Assembly: GCF_001562255.1 (NCBI RefSeq)
Contig: NZ_CP014301.1
Coordinates: forward strand, 2,542,001 to 2,606,000
Direction: 5' to 3'
From: Bosea sp. PAMC 26642
Lineage (GTDB): Bacteria > Pseudomonadota > Alphaproteobacteria > Rhizobiales > Beijerinckiaceae
Length of the DNA stretch: 64,000 nucleotides
Shown piece after piece: positions 10,149 to 19,352 of this stretch. The translations under genes and the position numbers were made by a program. The stretch's first letter is position 1. The number at the start of each line of letters is the position of its first letter. Below the pieces are notes generated by a model, which was not told the origin of the DNA, did not search any database, and was given only the letters and a program-made list of their open reading frames with translations.

Positions 10149-11039
10149 ATGAGGCCCGCAGCGGTGGCTTACAGAACGCCCAAGCGACGACTGGACTACG
10201 ACTACGCCATCAGGCCGATGACCGAGGCCGATCTGGGGCAGGCACATCAGCTTTCGGTCGGCGTCGCCTGGCCGCATCGACCGGAGGATTGGCGCTTCGT
10301 CTTCTCGGTCGGGCACGGTTTCGTGGCCTGCGACACCATCGGCCGCGCTTTAGGCTCGGCGATGTGGTGGCCTTTCGGCGAGCATTTTGCGACGGTGGGC
10401 ATGGTGATCACCTCGCCGCGCCTGCAGGCGCAGGGTGCCGGCCGGCAGCTGATGGACACCATCTTCACGCAGACCGGCCCGCGCGATTTGCGCCTCAACG
10501 CGACGAAGGCCGGGTATCGGCTTTACCGATCGCTCGGCTTCGAGCCGGTCGGGCGGATATTCCAACACCAGGGCCGCGTCCAACCGGCCAAGCCGCTGCC
10601 CGGGCCGACCGAGCCCGTGCGCATCGCCGCGCCCGGCGATCTCGACGCGATCGTAGCGCTCGACCGGCTCGCCTATGGCGCCGATCGAACGCGGGTGATC
10701 GAAGCCCTGCTGGCCCAGTCATCCGTTACGATCATGGAGCGTAACGAAAAACCCGTCGGCTTTGCGATGTGCCGCCGCTTCGGGCGCGGTCATGTCGTGG
10801 GACCGATCGTCGCGCAGGACGATGCGATGGCGATCACGCTGACACGCCCTCATGTCGAGGCGCATGAGGGCGCGTTCCTGCGGGTCGATACCACGCAGGA
10901 GCAGGGTCTGTTCGGCGCCTTTCTCGAAGACTGCGGGATGCCGATCTTCGACAGCGTCACCACGATGATCCGTGGCCGCAGCCACGGCGCGCAGGGCGAT
11001 GTCCGGACGTTCGGGGTGGTGAATCAGGCGCTGGGGTGA
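10149..11039 (+). CDS. Two-domain GNAT N-acetyltransferase (paralogue 1)
   Basis: A 296-residue protein with an N-terminal GNAT fold (about residues 15-130). VGMVITSPRLQAQGAGRQL is the acetyl-CoA-binding strand and pyrophosphate loop, and YRLYRSLGFEPVG is the GNAT C-terminal block. A second, degenerate GNAT-like domain follows, with the repeated pattern [17 protein letters not shown] near residue 210. Fusion proteins of this kind exist in bacteria but their substrates are mostly unknown. The start at 10149 is preferred because the longer frame from 9969 reads through low-complexity upstream DNA. It is closely paralogous to the protein at 22237, which sits in the second nitrogen-catabolic cluster. 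Confidence 0.85.
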   Translation: MRPAAVAYRTPKRRLDYDYAIRPMTEADLGQAHQLSVGVAWPHRPEDWRFVFSVGHGFVACDTIGRALGSAMWWPFGEHFATVGMVITSPRLQAQGAGRQLMDTIFTQTGPRDLRLNATKAGYRLYRSLGFEPVGRIFQHQGRVQPAKPLPGPTEPVRIAAPGDLDAIVALDRLAYGADRTRVIEALLAQSSVTIMERNEKPVGFAMCRRFGRGHVVGPIVAQDDAMAITLTRPHVEAHEGAFLRVDTTQEQGLFGAFLEDCGMPIFDSVTTMIRGRSHGAQGDVRTFGVVNQALG

Positions 11040-11063
11040 GGCACTGCAGGCGAGGCGCTTAGC

Positions 11064-11552
11064 TTAGGTGTCGAACAGCGCCGGCAGCGGGTAACCCGGT
11101 TTCTGGATCGGCGTCTTGATGACGATGTAGCTGAAATATTTCGAGATTCCGATATTGCGGTCGAGCATCGTCTCGATCAGCGACTGATAATGCGTCAGCC
11201 CGCGCGTAACGAACTTCACGAGATAATCGTAGCCGCCGCTGACCATGTGGCACTCGACCACCTCGTCGACGCGACGCAGGGCGGTCTCGAAGCGAATGAA
11301 ATATTCCTTGGTATGGTCGGCGAGCGTGATTTCGGTGAAGACGGTGATCGTCTCGCCGAGCTTCTGCAGATTGATCGTGGCGCCATAGCCGGAAATGTAA
11401 CCTGCCTGCTCGAGCCGCTTCACGCGCAGAAGGCAGGGGCTCGGCGAAAGCCCCACCGCATCGGCCAGCGTGACGTTGGTCATCCGGCCGTTGTTCTGGA
11501 GCTCGACCAGGATCTTCATGTCGATGCGGTCGAGCCGCACGCCCGGTGTCAC
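11064..11552 (-). CDS. Lrp/AsnC-family transcriptional regulator
   Basis: A 162-residue regulator with an N-terminal winged HTH (residues 8-60, LADAVGLSPSPCLLRVKRLE) and a RAM/AsnC ligand-binding domain (residues 70-150, including ECHMVSGGYDYLVKF). The start is GTG at 11552 with GAGGA about 8 bp upstream. It lies 111 bp downstream of the class-III aminotransferase on the same strand. Lrp-type proteins commonly control a neighbouring amino-acid gene in response to the amino acid, so control of the aminotransferase is the natural inference. Confidence 0.94.
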   Translation of the reverse strand: MTPGVRLDRIDMKILVELQNNGRMTNVTLADAVGLSPSPCLLRVKRLEQAGYISGYGATINLQKLGETITVFTEITLADHTKEYFIRFETALRRVDEVVECHMVSGGYDYLVKFVTRGLTHYQSLIETMLDRNIGISKYFSYIVIKTPIQKPGYPLPALFDT

Positions 11553-11663
11553 GACGATATCCTCATCACTGCGATAGTTCCGCGCCGCCGTGCCGCCAAC
11601 TCCATGAGCTTAGACGGTTCGGCGCAGCGGAGCAAAGCGCGGATCATGCCGGAAGGATCCGGT

Positions 11664-13043
11664 TCAACGCAGTTCCGCCTTGACCTCCGGCAGTGCGAAA
11701 ACCTCGTCGAGCGTCTGGCGCAGGCGATCGACGATCAGATCGATCTCGCTTTCGCTGCAGCACAGGGGCGGAGCCAGACCAATGATGTCGTCGGCGAAAG
11801 CCCGGAAGATCACGCCATTGGCATAGCCGCGCGCGAAGAGATGCTCGGAAAGTTTCGCCTCGCGGGAGAATTTGGCCTTGGTCGCCTTGTCCGCAACGAG
11901 TTCGACGCCGGCGAGAAGTCCGCGAGACCTGACTTCACCGACGAGCGGATGGTCGGCCAGCGCGGCGAGACGTTCCTCGAAATGAGCGCCCGAACGCTGG
12001 CCATTCGCCAGAATGCCGCCCTCCTCATAGAGCCGCAGCACTTCGAGCCCGACCGCCGCGCTGACGGGGTGACCGGAATAGGTGTAGCCATGGCCGATCG
12101 GCGCGCCGGCCGGGGCATTGTCGGCGATCGCGCGAAAGATGCGCTCGCTGATCGCGAGTGCGCCGAGCGGCGCGTAGCCCGAGGTCAGGCCCTTGGCCAT
12201 GCTCATCATGTCGGGAACGACGCCCTCGGCCTCGCAGGCGAACATCGGGCCGGTGCGGCCAAAGCCGGTGATCACCTCGTCGGCCACGAACAGGATATCG
12301 AGTTCGGTCGCCGTATCGCGCATCGCCTTCAGCCAGCCGCGCGGCGGCACGACGACGCCACCCGAACCCTGCACCGGCTCGCAGAAGAAGGCCGCGACGT
12401 TGTCGGCACCGATCTCAGCGACCTTGGCACGCAATGCCGCGACGCTCGACGCGATGACGGCGGCGTCATCAGAACCCGCCGGATTGCGATAGGGATAAGG
12501 CGAGGCGATGTAGTGCTGCCCCTCGGCCGGCAGGTCGAAATTTAGATGGAAGGCCGGCAGCGCGGTCACGCCGGCGCCCGTCGAGCTCGAACCGTGATAG
12601 CCGCGCTCCAGCGAGATGATCTGCTTCTTCGCCGGGCGCCCGGTGACGTTGTAGTAATAGCGGATCAGGCGCAGCGCGCTGTCGATGGCGTCCGAGCCGC
12701 CGAGCGTGAAATAGATGTGGTTGAGGTCGCCGGGCGTCAGTTCGCCGAGCTTTGCGGCCAGCCGGATCGCAGGCTCGCTGCCGAAGCTGAAATAGCCGGT
12801 GGCGTAGGGCAGTTCGCGCATCTGCGTCGCGGCCGCCTGCACGATGCTCTCATGGCCATAGCCGACATTGACGCACCAGAGCCCGGCAAAGCCGTCGATC
12901 AACTCGTGGCCGTCGGCATCGGTGATGAAGGCCCCCTTGGCCGATTTCATGATGGTGACGCCACGCTTCTCATGGCCCGCCCAGGAGGCGACGGGGTGAA
13001 CCCAGTGCTTGCGGTCGAGGGCTTCGAGCGAGTTGACGGTCAT
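11664..13043 (-). CDS. Class-III (omega) aminotransferase, aspartate aminotransferase family
   Basis: PLP-dependent fold-type I aminotransferase of 459 residues. The cofactor lysine is K284 (SMAKGLTSGYAPLGA) and the PLP-ring aspartate is D255 (VADEVITGFGRTG). GYHGSSSTGAG (148-158) is the typical phosphate-side loop of beta-alanine:pyruvate or diamine transaminases. It would transfer an omega- or beta-amino group, often to pyruvate. The start at 13043 overlaps the stop of the AraC gene by 4 bp (ATGA), so the two are translationally coupled. The longer frame to 13193 is only the AraC gene read in another frame. Confidence 0.94.
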   Translation of the reverse strand: MTVNSLEALDRKHWVHPVASWAGHEKRGVTIMKSAKGAFITDADGHELIDGFAGLWCVNVGYGHESIVQAAATQMRELPYATGYFSFGSEPAIRLAAKLGELTPGDLNHIYFTLGGSDAIDSALRLIRYYYNVTGRPAKKQIISLERGYHGSSSTGAGVTALPAFHLNFDLPAEGQHYIASPYPYRNPAGSDDAAVIASSVAALRAKVAEIGADNVAAFFCEPVQGSGGVVVPPRGWLKAMRDTATELDILFVADEVITGFGRTGPMFACEAEGVVPDMMSMAKGLTSGYAPLGALAISERIFRAIADNAPAGAPIGHGYTYSGHPVSAAVGLEVLRLYEEGGILANGQRSGAHFEERLAALADHPLVGEVRSRGLLAGVELVADKATKAKFSREAKLSEHLFARGYANGVIFRAFADDIIGLAPPLCCSESEIDLIVDRLRQTLDEVFALPEVKAELR

Positions 13044-13516
13044 GGCAGGGAGGCCTTGGTCTGAGCAGAACGGCTGGAAAAGGCATCGTCCGGACGGAGC
13101 ATCGCGGTGTAGGGATAACCGCGCCGCGAGGCCCCCCGGTGCTGGGACGCGCCACCAAGCTCGCGGAGATAGCGGCCCGGCGTGATGCCGCAAATGTTCT
13201 TGAAATGGCGCGAGAGATGGCTCTGGTCGAAGAAGCCGACGTCGAATGCCACCTGCGCCATCGGCACGCCTTCGCGCAGCAGCGCCTTCGCATAGCGGAT
13301 GCGGCGATGGCAGATGAAGCGATGCGGGGTCAGGCCGACCTGCATCCTGAACACCGTGACGAAACGGCAGACGCTCAAGCCCGCCAGCGCGGCGAGCTCT
13401 TCGAGATAGACGCTATCTGTGAAATTCCGTTCGATATGACCGAGCGCGCGCGCAATGCCGGGAGTGACCCTGCGGCCCGGCATGGCACCGGGATGGCAAA
13501 CTGGTTCTTGCATCAA
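13040..13516 (-). CDS. Short AraC-family regulator
   Basis: A 158-residue protein made almost only of the AraC DNA-binding domain. It has two HTH units, at about residues 38-57 (LEELAALAGLSVCRFVTVF) and 86-106 (MAQVAFDVGFFDQSHLSRHFK), followed by GITPGRYLRE. There is no room for the usual 150-200-residue sensor domain, so it may act without ligand or through a partner. It overlaps the aminotransferase start by 4 bp and probably controls it. The C-terminal 35 residues have no recognisable motif. Confidence 0.88.
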   Translation of the reverse strand: MMQEPVCHPGAMPGRRVTPGIARALGHIERNFTDSVYLEELAALAGLSVCRFVTVFRMQVGLTPHRFICHRRIRYAKALLREGVPMAQVAFDVGFFDQSHLSRHFKNICGITPGRYLRELGGASQHRGASRRGYPYTAMLRPDDAFSSRSAQTKASLP

Positions 13517-13801
13517 CTAGGCTCCGGCTTGCTGGCGGCGTAGCCCGCGTCGCAACAGCCTAGAGTCAGGCAACAATGCTGTCGGCATCGCATGGCAGGC
13601 GCGGATGACACGCCCTGCCCTATTGGCATGGGGCAACGGCATATCGTGCTGCCGGCCGGCGCCACCCGCCGATCTGCTACCGGGGATCGCGGCGGCCGCA
13701 AGGCCTTGACGGTGATGTCGATGGCCGCGCTGGGGCTGGGAGTCGATATCCCCAGGGTCGCCGAGGCCGACCGGCGCGTCGTATGGTCACCCGTAGTGCC
13801 G

Positions 13802-15502
13802 TCAGCTATGCGCTGGGGCGCCCTGAGTGGTCTGAAGCATTGCTGGCGTGCGCTTTGCGGTGACGTCGTCCAGCCAGCCGGTGCGCAGTTCCGGCACCGA
13901 GGAGAGCAACAGCTTCGTGTAGTCTTCACGCGGATCGGCCAGCAGCGTCTCGGTCGGGCCGGTCTCGACGATGCGCCCGTGCTGGAGCACGAGAACCTCG
14001 TCGCTGATCGCACGGACGACGCCCAGATCGTGGCTGATGAAGACGTAGGAGACCTGCAACTCGCGTTGAAGCTCGGCAAGAAGATCGAGAACGGTCTCGG
14101 CAACCACCGTGTCGAGCGCCGAGGTCACCTCGTCGCAGAGGATGACGTCGGGCTCGGCTGCCAGCGCCCTGGCAAGGCTGGCCCTCTGCTTCTGTCCGCC
14201 CGACAATTCCCTCGGCAGGCGGCCGGCGACGGCGGCAGGCAGACGCACCATGTCGAGGAGCTCGGCGAGGCGTCTGGTGCGCTCGACCCCTGCCATGCGA
14301 TGGTAGAAGAGCAACGGTCGTTCCATGATCTGGCCGATCGTCTGTGCGGGATTGAGCGCAGTGTCGGCGTTCTGGAATACGATCTGGACTCGGCGCAGGT
14401 CGTCGAGCGAGCGCTGCGCGAGATCCTTCGGGAGTTCCCTGCCGCCAAGCTTCACGGTCCCGCGGGCCGGTGGGAAGATGCCAGACACGACCCGCGCAAG
14501 TGTCGACTTGCCCGAACCGGACTCGCCGATGATGCCGAGCGTCTTGCCTCGGGCGAGACGGAAGCCGACATTGTCGAGAGCCTTGACGACGGGAATCCCG
14601 CCGCGACCGGGCGGCCCGTAGCCCGCGACGATGCCGGTTGCCTCCAGGATCGGCTCGGCCGGACTGGCTGTCACGCCGCCGGACACAGGCGCCTTGCGGC
14701 TGGCCGGCTCGGCTGCGGCGAGCAGCTGGCGCGTATAGGGATGGGTAGGCGCGGAGACGATCTGCGCGACATCGCCGACCTCCTGGAGCCGGCCGTCCCG
14801 CAGCACGGCGATGCGGTCGGCCATCTGAGCGACGACCGCGAGGTCATGCGAGACGTAGATCCCGGTCGACCCGCGGTCGCGCACCGCCTTCTTGAAGGAA
14901 CGCAGAACTTCGATCTGCGTCGTGACGTCCAGCGCCGTGGTCGGTTCGTCGAAGATGACCAGATCGGGATCGTTGAGCAATGCCATCGCGGCCAGAAGCC
15001 GCTGGAGCTGGCCGCCCGAGACCTGATGCGGGAAGCGATCGCCGATCGTGTCCGGGTCAGGCAATGCGAGTTCGGCGAATAGCGCACGCGCCTTGGCCCG
15101 GGCGGCGTCGGCCGTCATCGATCGGTGGATCAGGGCGCTCTCGATAACCTGCGCCATGATGGTGCGCGCGGGATTGAAGGAGGCGGCCGCGCTTTGTGCG
15201 ATATAGGCGATACGATTGCCGCGCAGCCGTCGGAGCTCCGACTGCGGAAGGCCGATGATTTGCGTGCCGAACACGTCGATCGAACCGGAATGGATGCGGC
15301 AGCCGCTGCGGGCATACCCCATCGTGGCCAGCGCGATCGTAGTCTTGCCCGAGCCGGATTCGCCGATGAGGGCCAGGACCTCGCCGCGCGGGATCTCGAA
15401 ATCGACGCCGTCGACGATCGCCGTCTCGCCGCCGCCGGGGGCATCAACGACGACGCGCAGTCCCCTGACGCTGACGCGATCGGTCGTGGAGGTCTTCGTC
15501 AT
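13802..15502 (-). CDS. Peptide/opine ABC transporter ATP-binding protein, fused DppD-DppF type
   Basis: One 566-residue polypeptide with two complete ATPase domains. Domain 1 has Walker A at 47-55 (GESGSGKTT), VSGGQ at 161-165 and Walker B LVIFDE at 181-186. Domain 2 has Walker A at 326-334, LSGGQ at 433-437 and Walker B ILCDE at 454-458. Each ends with the oligopeptide-binding C-terminal segment (HPYTRQLL, REDYTKLLL). Fused ATPases of this sort occur in many rhizobial peptide importers. It follows the DppC-type permease with one base between them and is the last gene of the operon. Confidence 0.94.
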   Translation of the reverse strand: MTKTSTTDRVSVRGLRVVVDAPGGGETAIVDGVDFEIPRGEVLALIGESGSGKTTIALATMGYARSGCRIHSGSIDVFGTQIIGLPQSELRRLRGNRIAYIAQSAAASFNPARTIMAQVIESALIHRSMTADAARAKARALFAELALPDPDTIGDRFPHQVSGGQLQRLLAAMALLNDPDLVIFDEPTTALDVTTQIEVLRSFKKAVRDRGSTGIYVSHDLAVVAQMADRIAVLRDGRLQEVGDVAQIVSAPTHPYTRQLLAAAEPASRKAPVSGGVTASPAEPILEATGIVAGYGPPGRGGIPVVKALDNVGFRLARGKTLGIIGESGSGKSTLARVVSGIFPPARGTVKLGGRELPKDLAQRSLDDLRRVQIVFQNADTALNPAQTIGQIMERPLLFYHRMAGVERTRRLAELLDMVRLPAAVAGRLPRELSGGQKQRASLARALAAEPDVILCDEVTSALDTVVAETVLDLLAELQRELQVSYVFISHDLGVVRAISDEVLVLQHGRIVETGPTETLLADPREDYTKLLLSSVPELRTGWLDDVTAKRTPAMLQTTQGAPAHS

Positions 15503-15503
15503 G

Positions 15504-16376
15504 TCAGGCCTTTTCCGCTCCCGCCTGACGGCGGCCGGGAAGATTGTCGACGAGGAGATTGACCGCGATCGTCAGCACCGCGATGGCGACGGCGGGCATG
15601 ACGACCGCCGGAGCGCCATAGGGCAGACCGCCGATATTCTCGCGCACGAGCGAGCCCCAGTCCGCTTGCGGCGGCTGAACGCCGAGGCCGAGGAAGGACA
15701 GGCTCGACAGCAGCAGGACGACGAAGACGAAACGCAGGCCGAAATCGGCCAGGAGCGGCCCCGTCATGTTCGGCAACACCTCGCGCAGCATGATGTAGCC
15801 CCGGCGCTCGCCCCGCGCCCTGGCTGCCAGCACGAAGTCTTCGGCCGCGATGTTGACGGCAAGCGCGCGCGTGATCCGGAAGCAGCCAGGCACATAGATG
15901 AAGGCGAGCGTCAGGATCAGGACCGGCATGGACGAACCCAGGCCGGCGACCAGGACCAGCGCCATCATCTTCGAAGGGATCGAGGTCAGCGCATCGAGCG
16001 TCCGCGACAGGGCGGCGTCGCCGAAGCCCCCGATGACGGCTGCGAGCAGGCCGAGCAGGATACCGCAGGAACAGGCGAGCGTGGTCGAGAGCGTGGCGAT
16101 GCCGACGGTGTAGCGCGCCCCGAGCAGGACGCGGCTCAGCATGTCGCGCCCGAGATAATCGGTGCCGAGCGGAAATTGCCCGCTGATCGGACCGAAGGCC
16201 TCGAAATTGACGACCTCACCGGCGTCATACGGCGCGACCAGGCCGCCGAAGAGCGCGACGCCGGCGGCGAAGACCAGGATGACGGCTCCGAACGCGCCGG
16301 TTGCATTGATGCGGAAACCGGGGCGTGGCGCCGTTCGCGGAGCCGGCTCAAGAGGATCGTGAGCAATGTCGCTCAT
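15504..16376 (-). CDS. Peptide ABC transporter permease (DppC family)
   Basis: Inner-membrane subunit, 290 residues. A cytoplasmic N-terminus of about 27 residues and one helix precede the conserved PLGTDYLGRDMLSRVLLGAR segment that marks DppC/OppC proteins. Five further helices follow, with the EAA loop around LAARARGERRGYIMLREVLPN. Its start overlaps the end of the DppB-type gene by 4 bp. Confidence 0.94.
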   Translation of the reverse strand: MSDIAHDPLEPAPRTAPRPGFRINATGAFGAVILVFAAGVALFGGLVAPYDAGEVVNFEAFGPISGQFPLGTDYLGRDMLSRVLLGARYTVGIATLSTTLACSCGILLGLLAAVIGGFGDAALSRTLDALTSIPSKMMALVLVAGLGSSMPVLILTLAFIYVPGCFRITRALAVNIAAEDFVLAARARGERRGYIMLREVLPNMTGPLLADFGLRFVFVVLLLSSLSFLGLGVQPPQADWGSLVRENIGGLPYGAPAVVMPAVAIAVLTIAVNLLVDNLPGRRQAGAEKA

Positions 16377-17329
16377 GGGTGCCGCAGCCTCGGGTTGGAC
16401 AGGATCGCGACGATGTCGGCCGTCGTCACCAGCAGGAGATAGACCGCGCAGAACACCATCGCGCAGGCCTGGACCACGGGCATGTCGCGCATGGCCACGC
16501 TATCGACCATCAGCTTGGCGATGCCGGGATAGTTGAAGATCGTCTCCGCGATAATGACGCCGCCGAGCAGATAGGACAGGCTGAGGGCTGTCGCGTTGGC
16601 AATAGCGCCGACCGTATTGGGCAGCGCGTGGCGCATGACGATACGCGCCGGGCTGGCGCCCTTCAGCGCCGCCATCTCGACATAGGGAGAGCGGAGCGCA
16701 TCGGTCACGGCGGCGCGCGTCATGCGCGCCATCTGCGCGATGACGACGAAGGACAGGGTCATCACCGGCATCGCGACCGCGCGCAGGAACTGCGGCCATG
16801 TCGCCGAGGCGGGGAGAAACGAGAGCGCCGGCAGCCATTGCAGGTGCACGGCGAAGACCAGCACGGCCAGCGTCGCGACCAGGAACTCGGGCACCGAGAC
16901 GATGGAAACGGTCACGATCCCGACGAGCCGGTCGTAGATCGACCCGCGCCACACGGCCGAGGTGATGCCGAGAAAGAGCGCGATCGGTACGGCAAACACG
17001 GCGACGATGCCGGCAAGAGTGAGCGAACTCGACAAGCGCTTCCAGATGAGGTCGCCGATGGGCTGCCGATTGACCAGCGAGATGCCCGCATCGCCTGTGA
17101 CGAGATTGGCGAGCCAGAAGACGAACCGCTGGAACGCAGGCTGATCGAGGCCCAGAGCCGTGCGGAGCCCGGCCACCGCTTCAGGCGTTGCGCTTTGGCC
17201 GAGGATCGCCTGCGCGACGTCGCCGGGCAGAAGCTGCGTCGCACCGAAGACGACGATGGATACGAAGAGCAGCGTCGCCACCGATACGAGCAGGCGATTG
17301 GCGATGAGCCGGCCCATCCGACTGTTCAT
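16373..17329 (-). CDS. Peptide ABC transporter permease (DppB family)
   Basis: Inner-membrane subunit, 318 residues, with six predicted helices. The first (RLLVSVATLLFVSIVVFGATQLLPGD) and the LGLDQP motif are typical of DppB. The EAA loop is seen near ALKGASPARIVMRHALPN. It pairs with the DppC-type protein encoded 4 bp inside its end. It is separated from the receptor gene by 136 bp that contain a stable hairpin, so its expression is probably lower than that of the receptor. Confidence 0.94.
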   Translation of the reverse strand: MNSRMGRLIANRLLVSVATLLFVSIVVFGATQLLPGDVAQAILGQSATPEAVAGLRTALGLDQPAFQRFVFWLANLVTGDAGISLVNRQPIGDLIWKRLSSSLTLAGIVAVFAVPIALFLGITSAVWRGSIYDRLVGIVTVSIVSVPEFLVATLAVLVFAVHLQWLPALSFLPASATWPQFLRAVAMPVMTLSFVVIAQMARMTRAAVTDALRSPYVEMAALKGASPARIVMRHALPNTVGAIANATALSLSYLLGGVIIAETIFNYPGIAKLMVDSVAMRDMPVVQACAMVFCAVYLLLVTTADIVAILSNPRLRHP

Positions 17330-17419
17330 GAGGCTGTTCCTTGCAATCCAGCCAATCGACCCACCGGGATCCCGTAGACGCGCTACGCCTCGGTCAGACC
17401 TGGCGCGTCCGACCAGGCC

Positions 17420-17454
17420 GAGCGGAATGGCACTCTGCTGCTGCCATTCCGCTC
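17420..17454 (-). other. Stable hairpin between receptor and permease genes
   Basis: GAGCGGAATGGCA (17420-17432) and its exact complement TGCCATTCCGCTC (17442-17454) form a 13-bp perfect stem with a 9-nt loop. It lies 12 bp past the stop of the binding-protein gene. There is no T-run, so it is more likely an mRNA-protecting or attenuating structure than a full terminator. It would raise receptor over permease levels. Confidence 0.65.
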
Positions 17455-17465
17455 CCGTGCCCGGA

Positions 17466-19085
17466 TCAGGCGTCGAGCCAGACGTGCTCGCCGAAGGCGT
17501 AGCCCATCAGGGGACCTGTCGTCATCGGCTTCAGCCCCTTCAACGCCTTCGAATGAACGTCGATATTGGTGTTGAAGACAGGGATGGCGACGCCGGACTC
17601 GGCGTGGATGAGTTCCTGGGCGTCATGATAGATCTGCTTGCGCTTTGCCTCGTCTCGCTCGGCGCGCGCGGCAACGACGAGGCCGTCGAACTTCTCGTTC
17701 TTCCAGCGCGACTCGTTCCAGTCGGCACCCGACAGATAGAACTGGCTGAGGAGCAGATCTGCGGTCGGGCGCGGGTTGATGTTGCCGAAGCCCACCGGCG
17801 ACTTCATCCAGTAGTTCGACCAGTACCCGTCGGACGGGACGCGCTGCACCTCGAGCGTGACGCCCATCTTGCGGGCCTCCTGCTGCATCAGCGTCGCCAT
17901 CTCGACCGAATTGTCGGCGGCGGTCGAGGCCACGACGGGGATCGTCGAGCCGATGACACCGGCCTTCCCGAAATGGAATTTCGCCTTCTCCGGATCGAAG
18001 GGGCGCTGCGGCAGGGCAGCGTGAAACCGGTTGGAAGCCGGGATCGGTTGGTCGTTGGCAATCTCGGCATAGCCGCGATAGACGGCGGAGCGGATCAACT
18101 CGCGGTTCATCAGGTACTTCATGCCGAGGACGAAATCGGGGTTCTTGCCCGGCCCTTCGTCGAGACGCATGATCAGATTGGTGTAGTTGCCTGCGTTGGT
18201 CTCGAGCAGTTCGAAAGCACCAGCACCCTTGAGCGCGGCGAAGGACCGCGGGTTGATCGCGGAGGCCAGTTGCACGTCGCCCGACATCAGCGCGTTGACG
18301 CGGGCCTGCTCGTCGGCAATGCCGAAGAACTCGATCTGATCGAGATAGGGGCCGTTATTGCTCCAGTAGTTCTGGTTGCGCACAGCCAGCGAGCGGACAC
18401 CCGGCCGGAAATCGGCAAGTTTGAACGGCCCGGTCCCAACCCCCTTGGCGAAATCGGTCGTCCCATCTTGGACGATGAGGAACTGGCTGGTGCCGAGAAT
18501 AGCCGGAAAATCGGCATTCGGGCCGGTCAGCGTGATCTGGATTTCGTCGCCGCTCTTCGCGACGATTTCGGCCATCTGCGAGGCGAGCTTCTGCGCCTTC
18601 GAGCCCACCGACGGGTCGGCGTGCCGTTTGAGCGAGAAAAGCACATCCTTGGACGTCAGCGATTTGCCGTCATGGAAGGTGACGCCCTTGCGCAGCTTGA
18701 ACAGCCAGACCTTGGCATCGTTGGATTCGAAGCTTTCCGCGAGGGCCGACCGCGGCGTACCGGTCTCGTCGATGCGGGTGAGGCCGTTGTAGAACAAATT
18801 GCAGCGGACATAGTCCGTGGCGTTGGACGTCTTGGCCGGGTCGAGCGTGTCGGCCGTCGAGGAGGCATAGCCGGAGACGCGGATCGAGCCGCCGCGCTTG
18901 GGTTCAGCCGCGAAAGCACGCGTCGCGCCGCCGAGGACGGCGCCGGACATGGCCAGGCCCATCCCGCCGAAGCCGAGCATGGCGAGGACGTCACGCCGGT
19001 TGGCGCCGTGCCTGATGCTCTCGAGAAGCCTGCGGCGGTCGCTTGGGTGGAGCGCCTCGAAGGCGTCCGCATCTCTGTTTGGCAT
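17466..19085 (-). CDS. Peptide/opine ABC transporter substrate-binding protein (family 5, SBP_bac_5)
   Basis: Periplasmic receptor of 539 residues for a peptide, opine or similar solute. The N-terminus is long and carries a twin arginine (NRRDVLAMLGF at about 29-39) before a hydrophobic stretch ending TRAFA, so Tat export is likely. The mature protein has the family-5 hallmarks TSNATDYVRCNLFYNGL, LRKGVTFHDGKSLTSKDVLFSL and YWMKSPVGFGN. It is the first gene of the importer operon and is divergent from the amine oxidase at 19353. A palindrome lies in the shared promoter region. Confidence 0.94.
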   Translation of the reverse strand: MPNRDADAFEALHPSDRRRLLESIRHGANRRDVLAMLGFGGMGLAMSGAVLGGATRAFAAEPKRGGSIRVSGYASSTADTLDPAKTSNATDYVRCNLFYNGLTRIDETGTPRSALAESFESNDAKVWLFKLRKGVTFHDGKSLTSKDVLFSLKRHADPSVGSKAQKLASQMAEIVAKSGDEIQITLTGPNADFPAILGTSQFLIVQDGTTDFAKGVGTGPFKLADFRPGVRSLAVRNQNYWSNNGPYLDQIEFFGIADEQARVNALMSGDVQLASAINPRSFAALKGAGAFELLETNAGNYTNLIMRLDEGPGKNPDFVLGMKYLMNRELIRSAVYRGYAEIANDQPIPASNRFHAALPQRPFDPEKAKFHFGKAGVIGSTIPVVASTAADNSVEMATLMQQEARKMGVTLEVQRVPSDGYWSNYWMKSPVGFGNINPRPTADLLLSQFYLSGADWNESRWKNEKFDGLVVAARAERDEAKRKQIYHDAQELIHAESGVAIPVFNTNIDVHSKALKGLKPMTTGPLMGYAFGEHVWLDA

Positions 19086-19234
19086 CGTCGTTCCCCTGAC
19101 TGATTGGCTCCATCCGCCCTTGACCGGCGGTTATCGAACGGGGTCGCACGCTCCTGCTGCTGCGCACGAAATGCTGCAATGCCGCTCGTTTACGAACGCC
19201 CGTCCCACCAAAAACCACAATCACCATTTCGTTC

Positions 19235-19250
19235 TGATTGTCAACAATCA
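19235..19250. promoter_or_regulatory. 16-bp palindrome in the divergent promoter region (GntR-type operator candidate)
   Basis: TGATTGT (19235-19241) and ACAATCA (19244-19250) are perfect 7-bp arms around a CA centre. Read on the minus strand the site contains TTGACA, which could be the -35 box of the receptor gene. A repressor bound here would therefore block transcription. The TTGT-NN-ACAA core fits FCD-type GntR operators, and a GntR gene of that type lies at 20646. Confidence 0.65.
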
Positions 19251-19352
19251 TACAGAGTGCTAGTTTCGTGCATCGGCGAGAACACGTAACGGCCGGTGAT
19301 GGCGGCAGCCTCTCCGGCCTCGGCCACATCACCACCCACTGATAGGCGACAT

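Noticed and set aside
17160..19103. 647-codon plus-strand frame
   Set aside because: Antisense to the peptide-binding protein with a clear family pattern.
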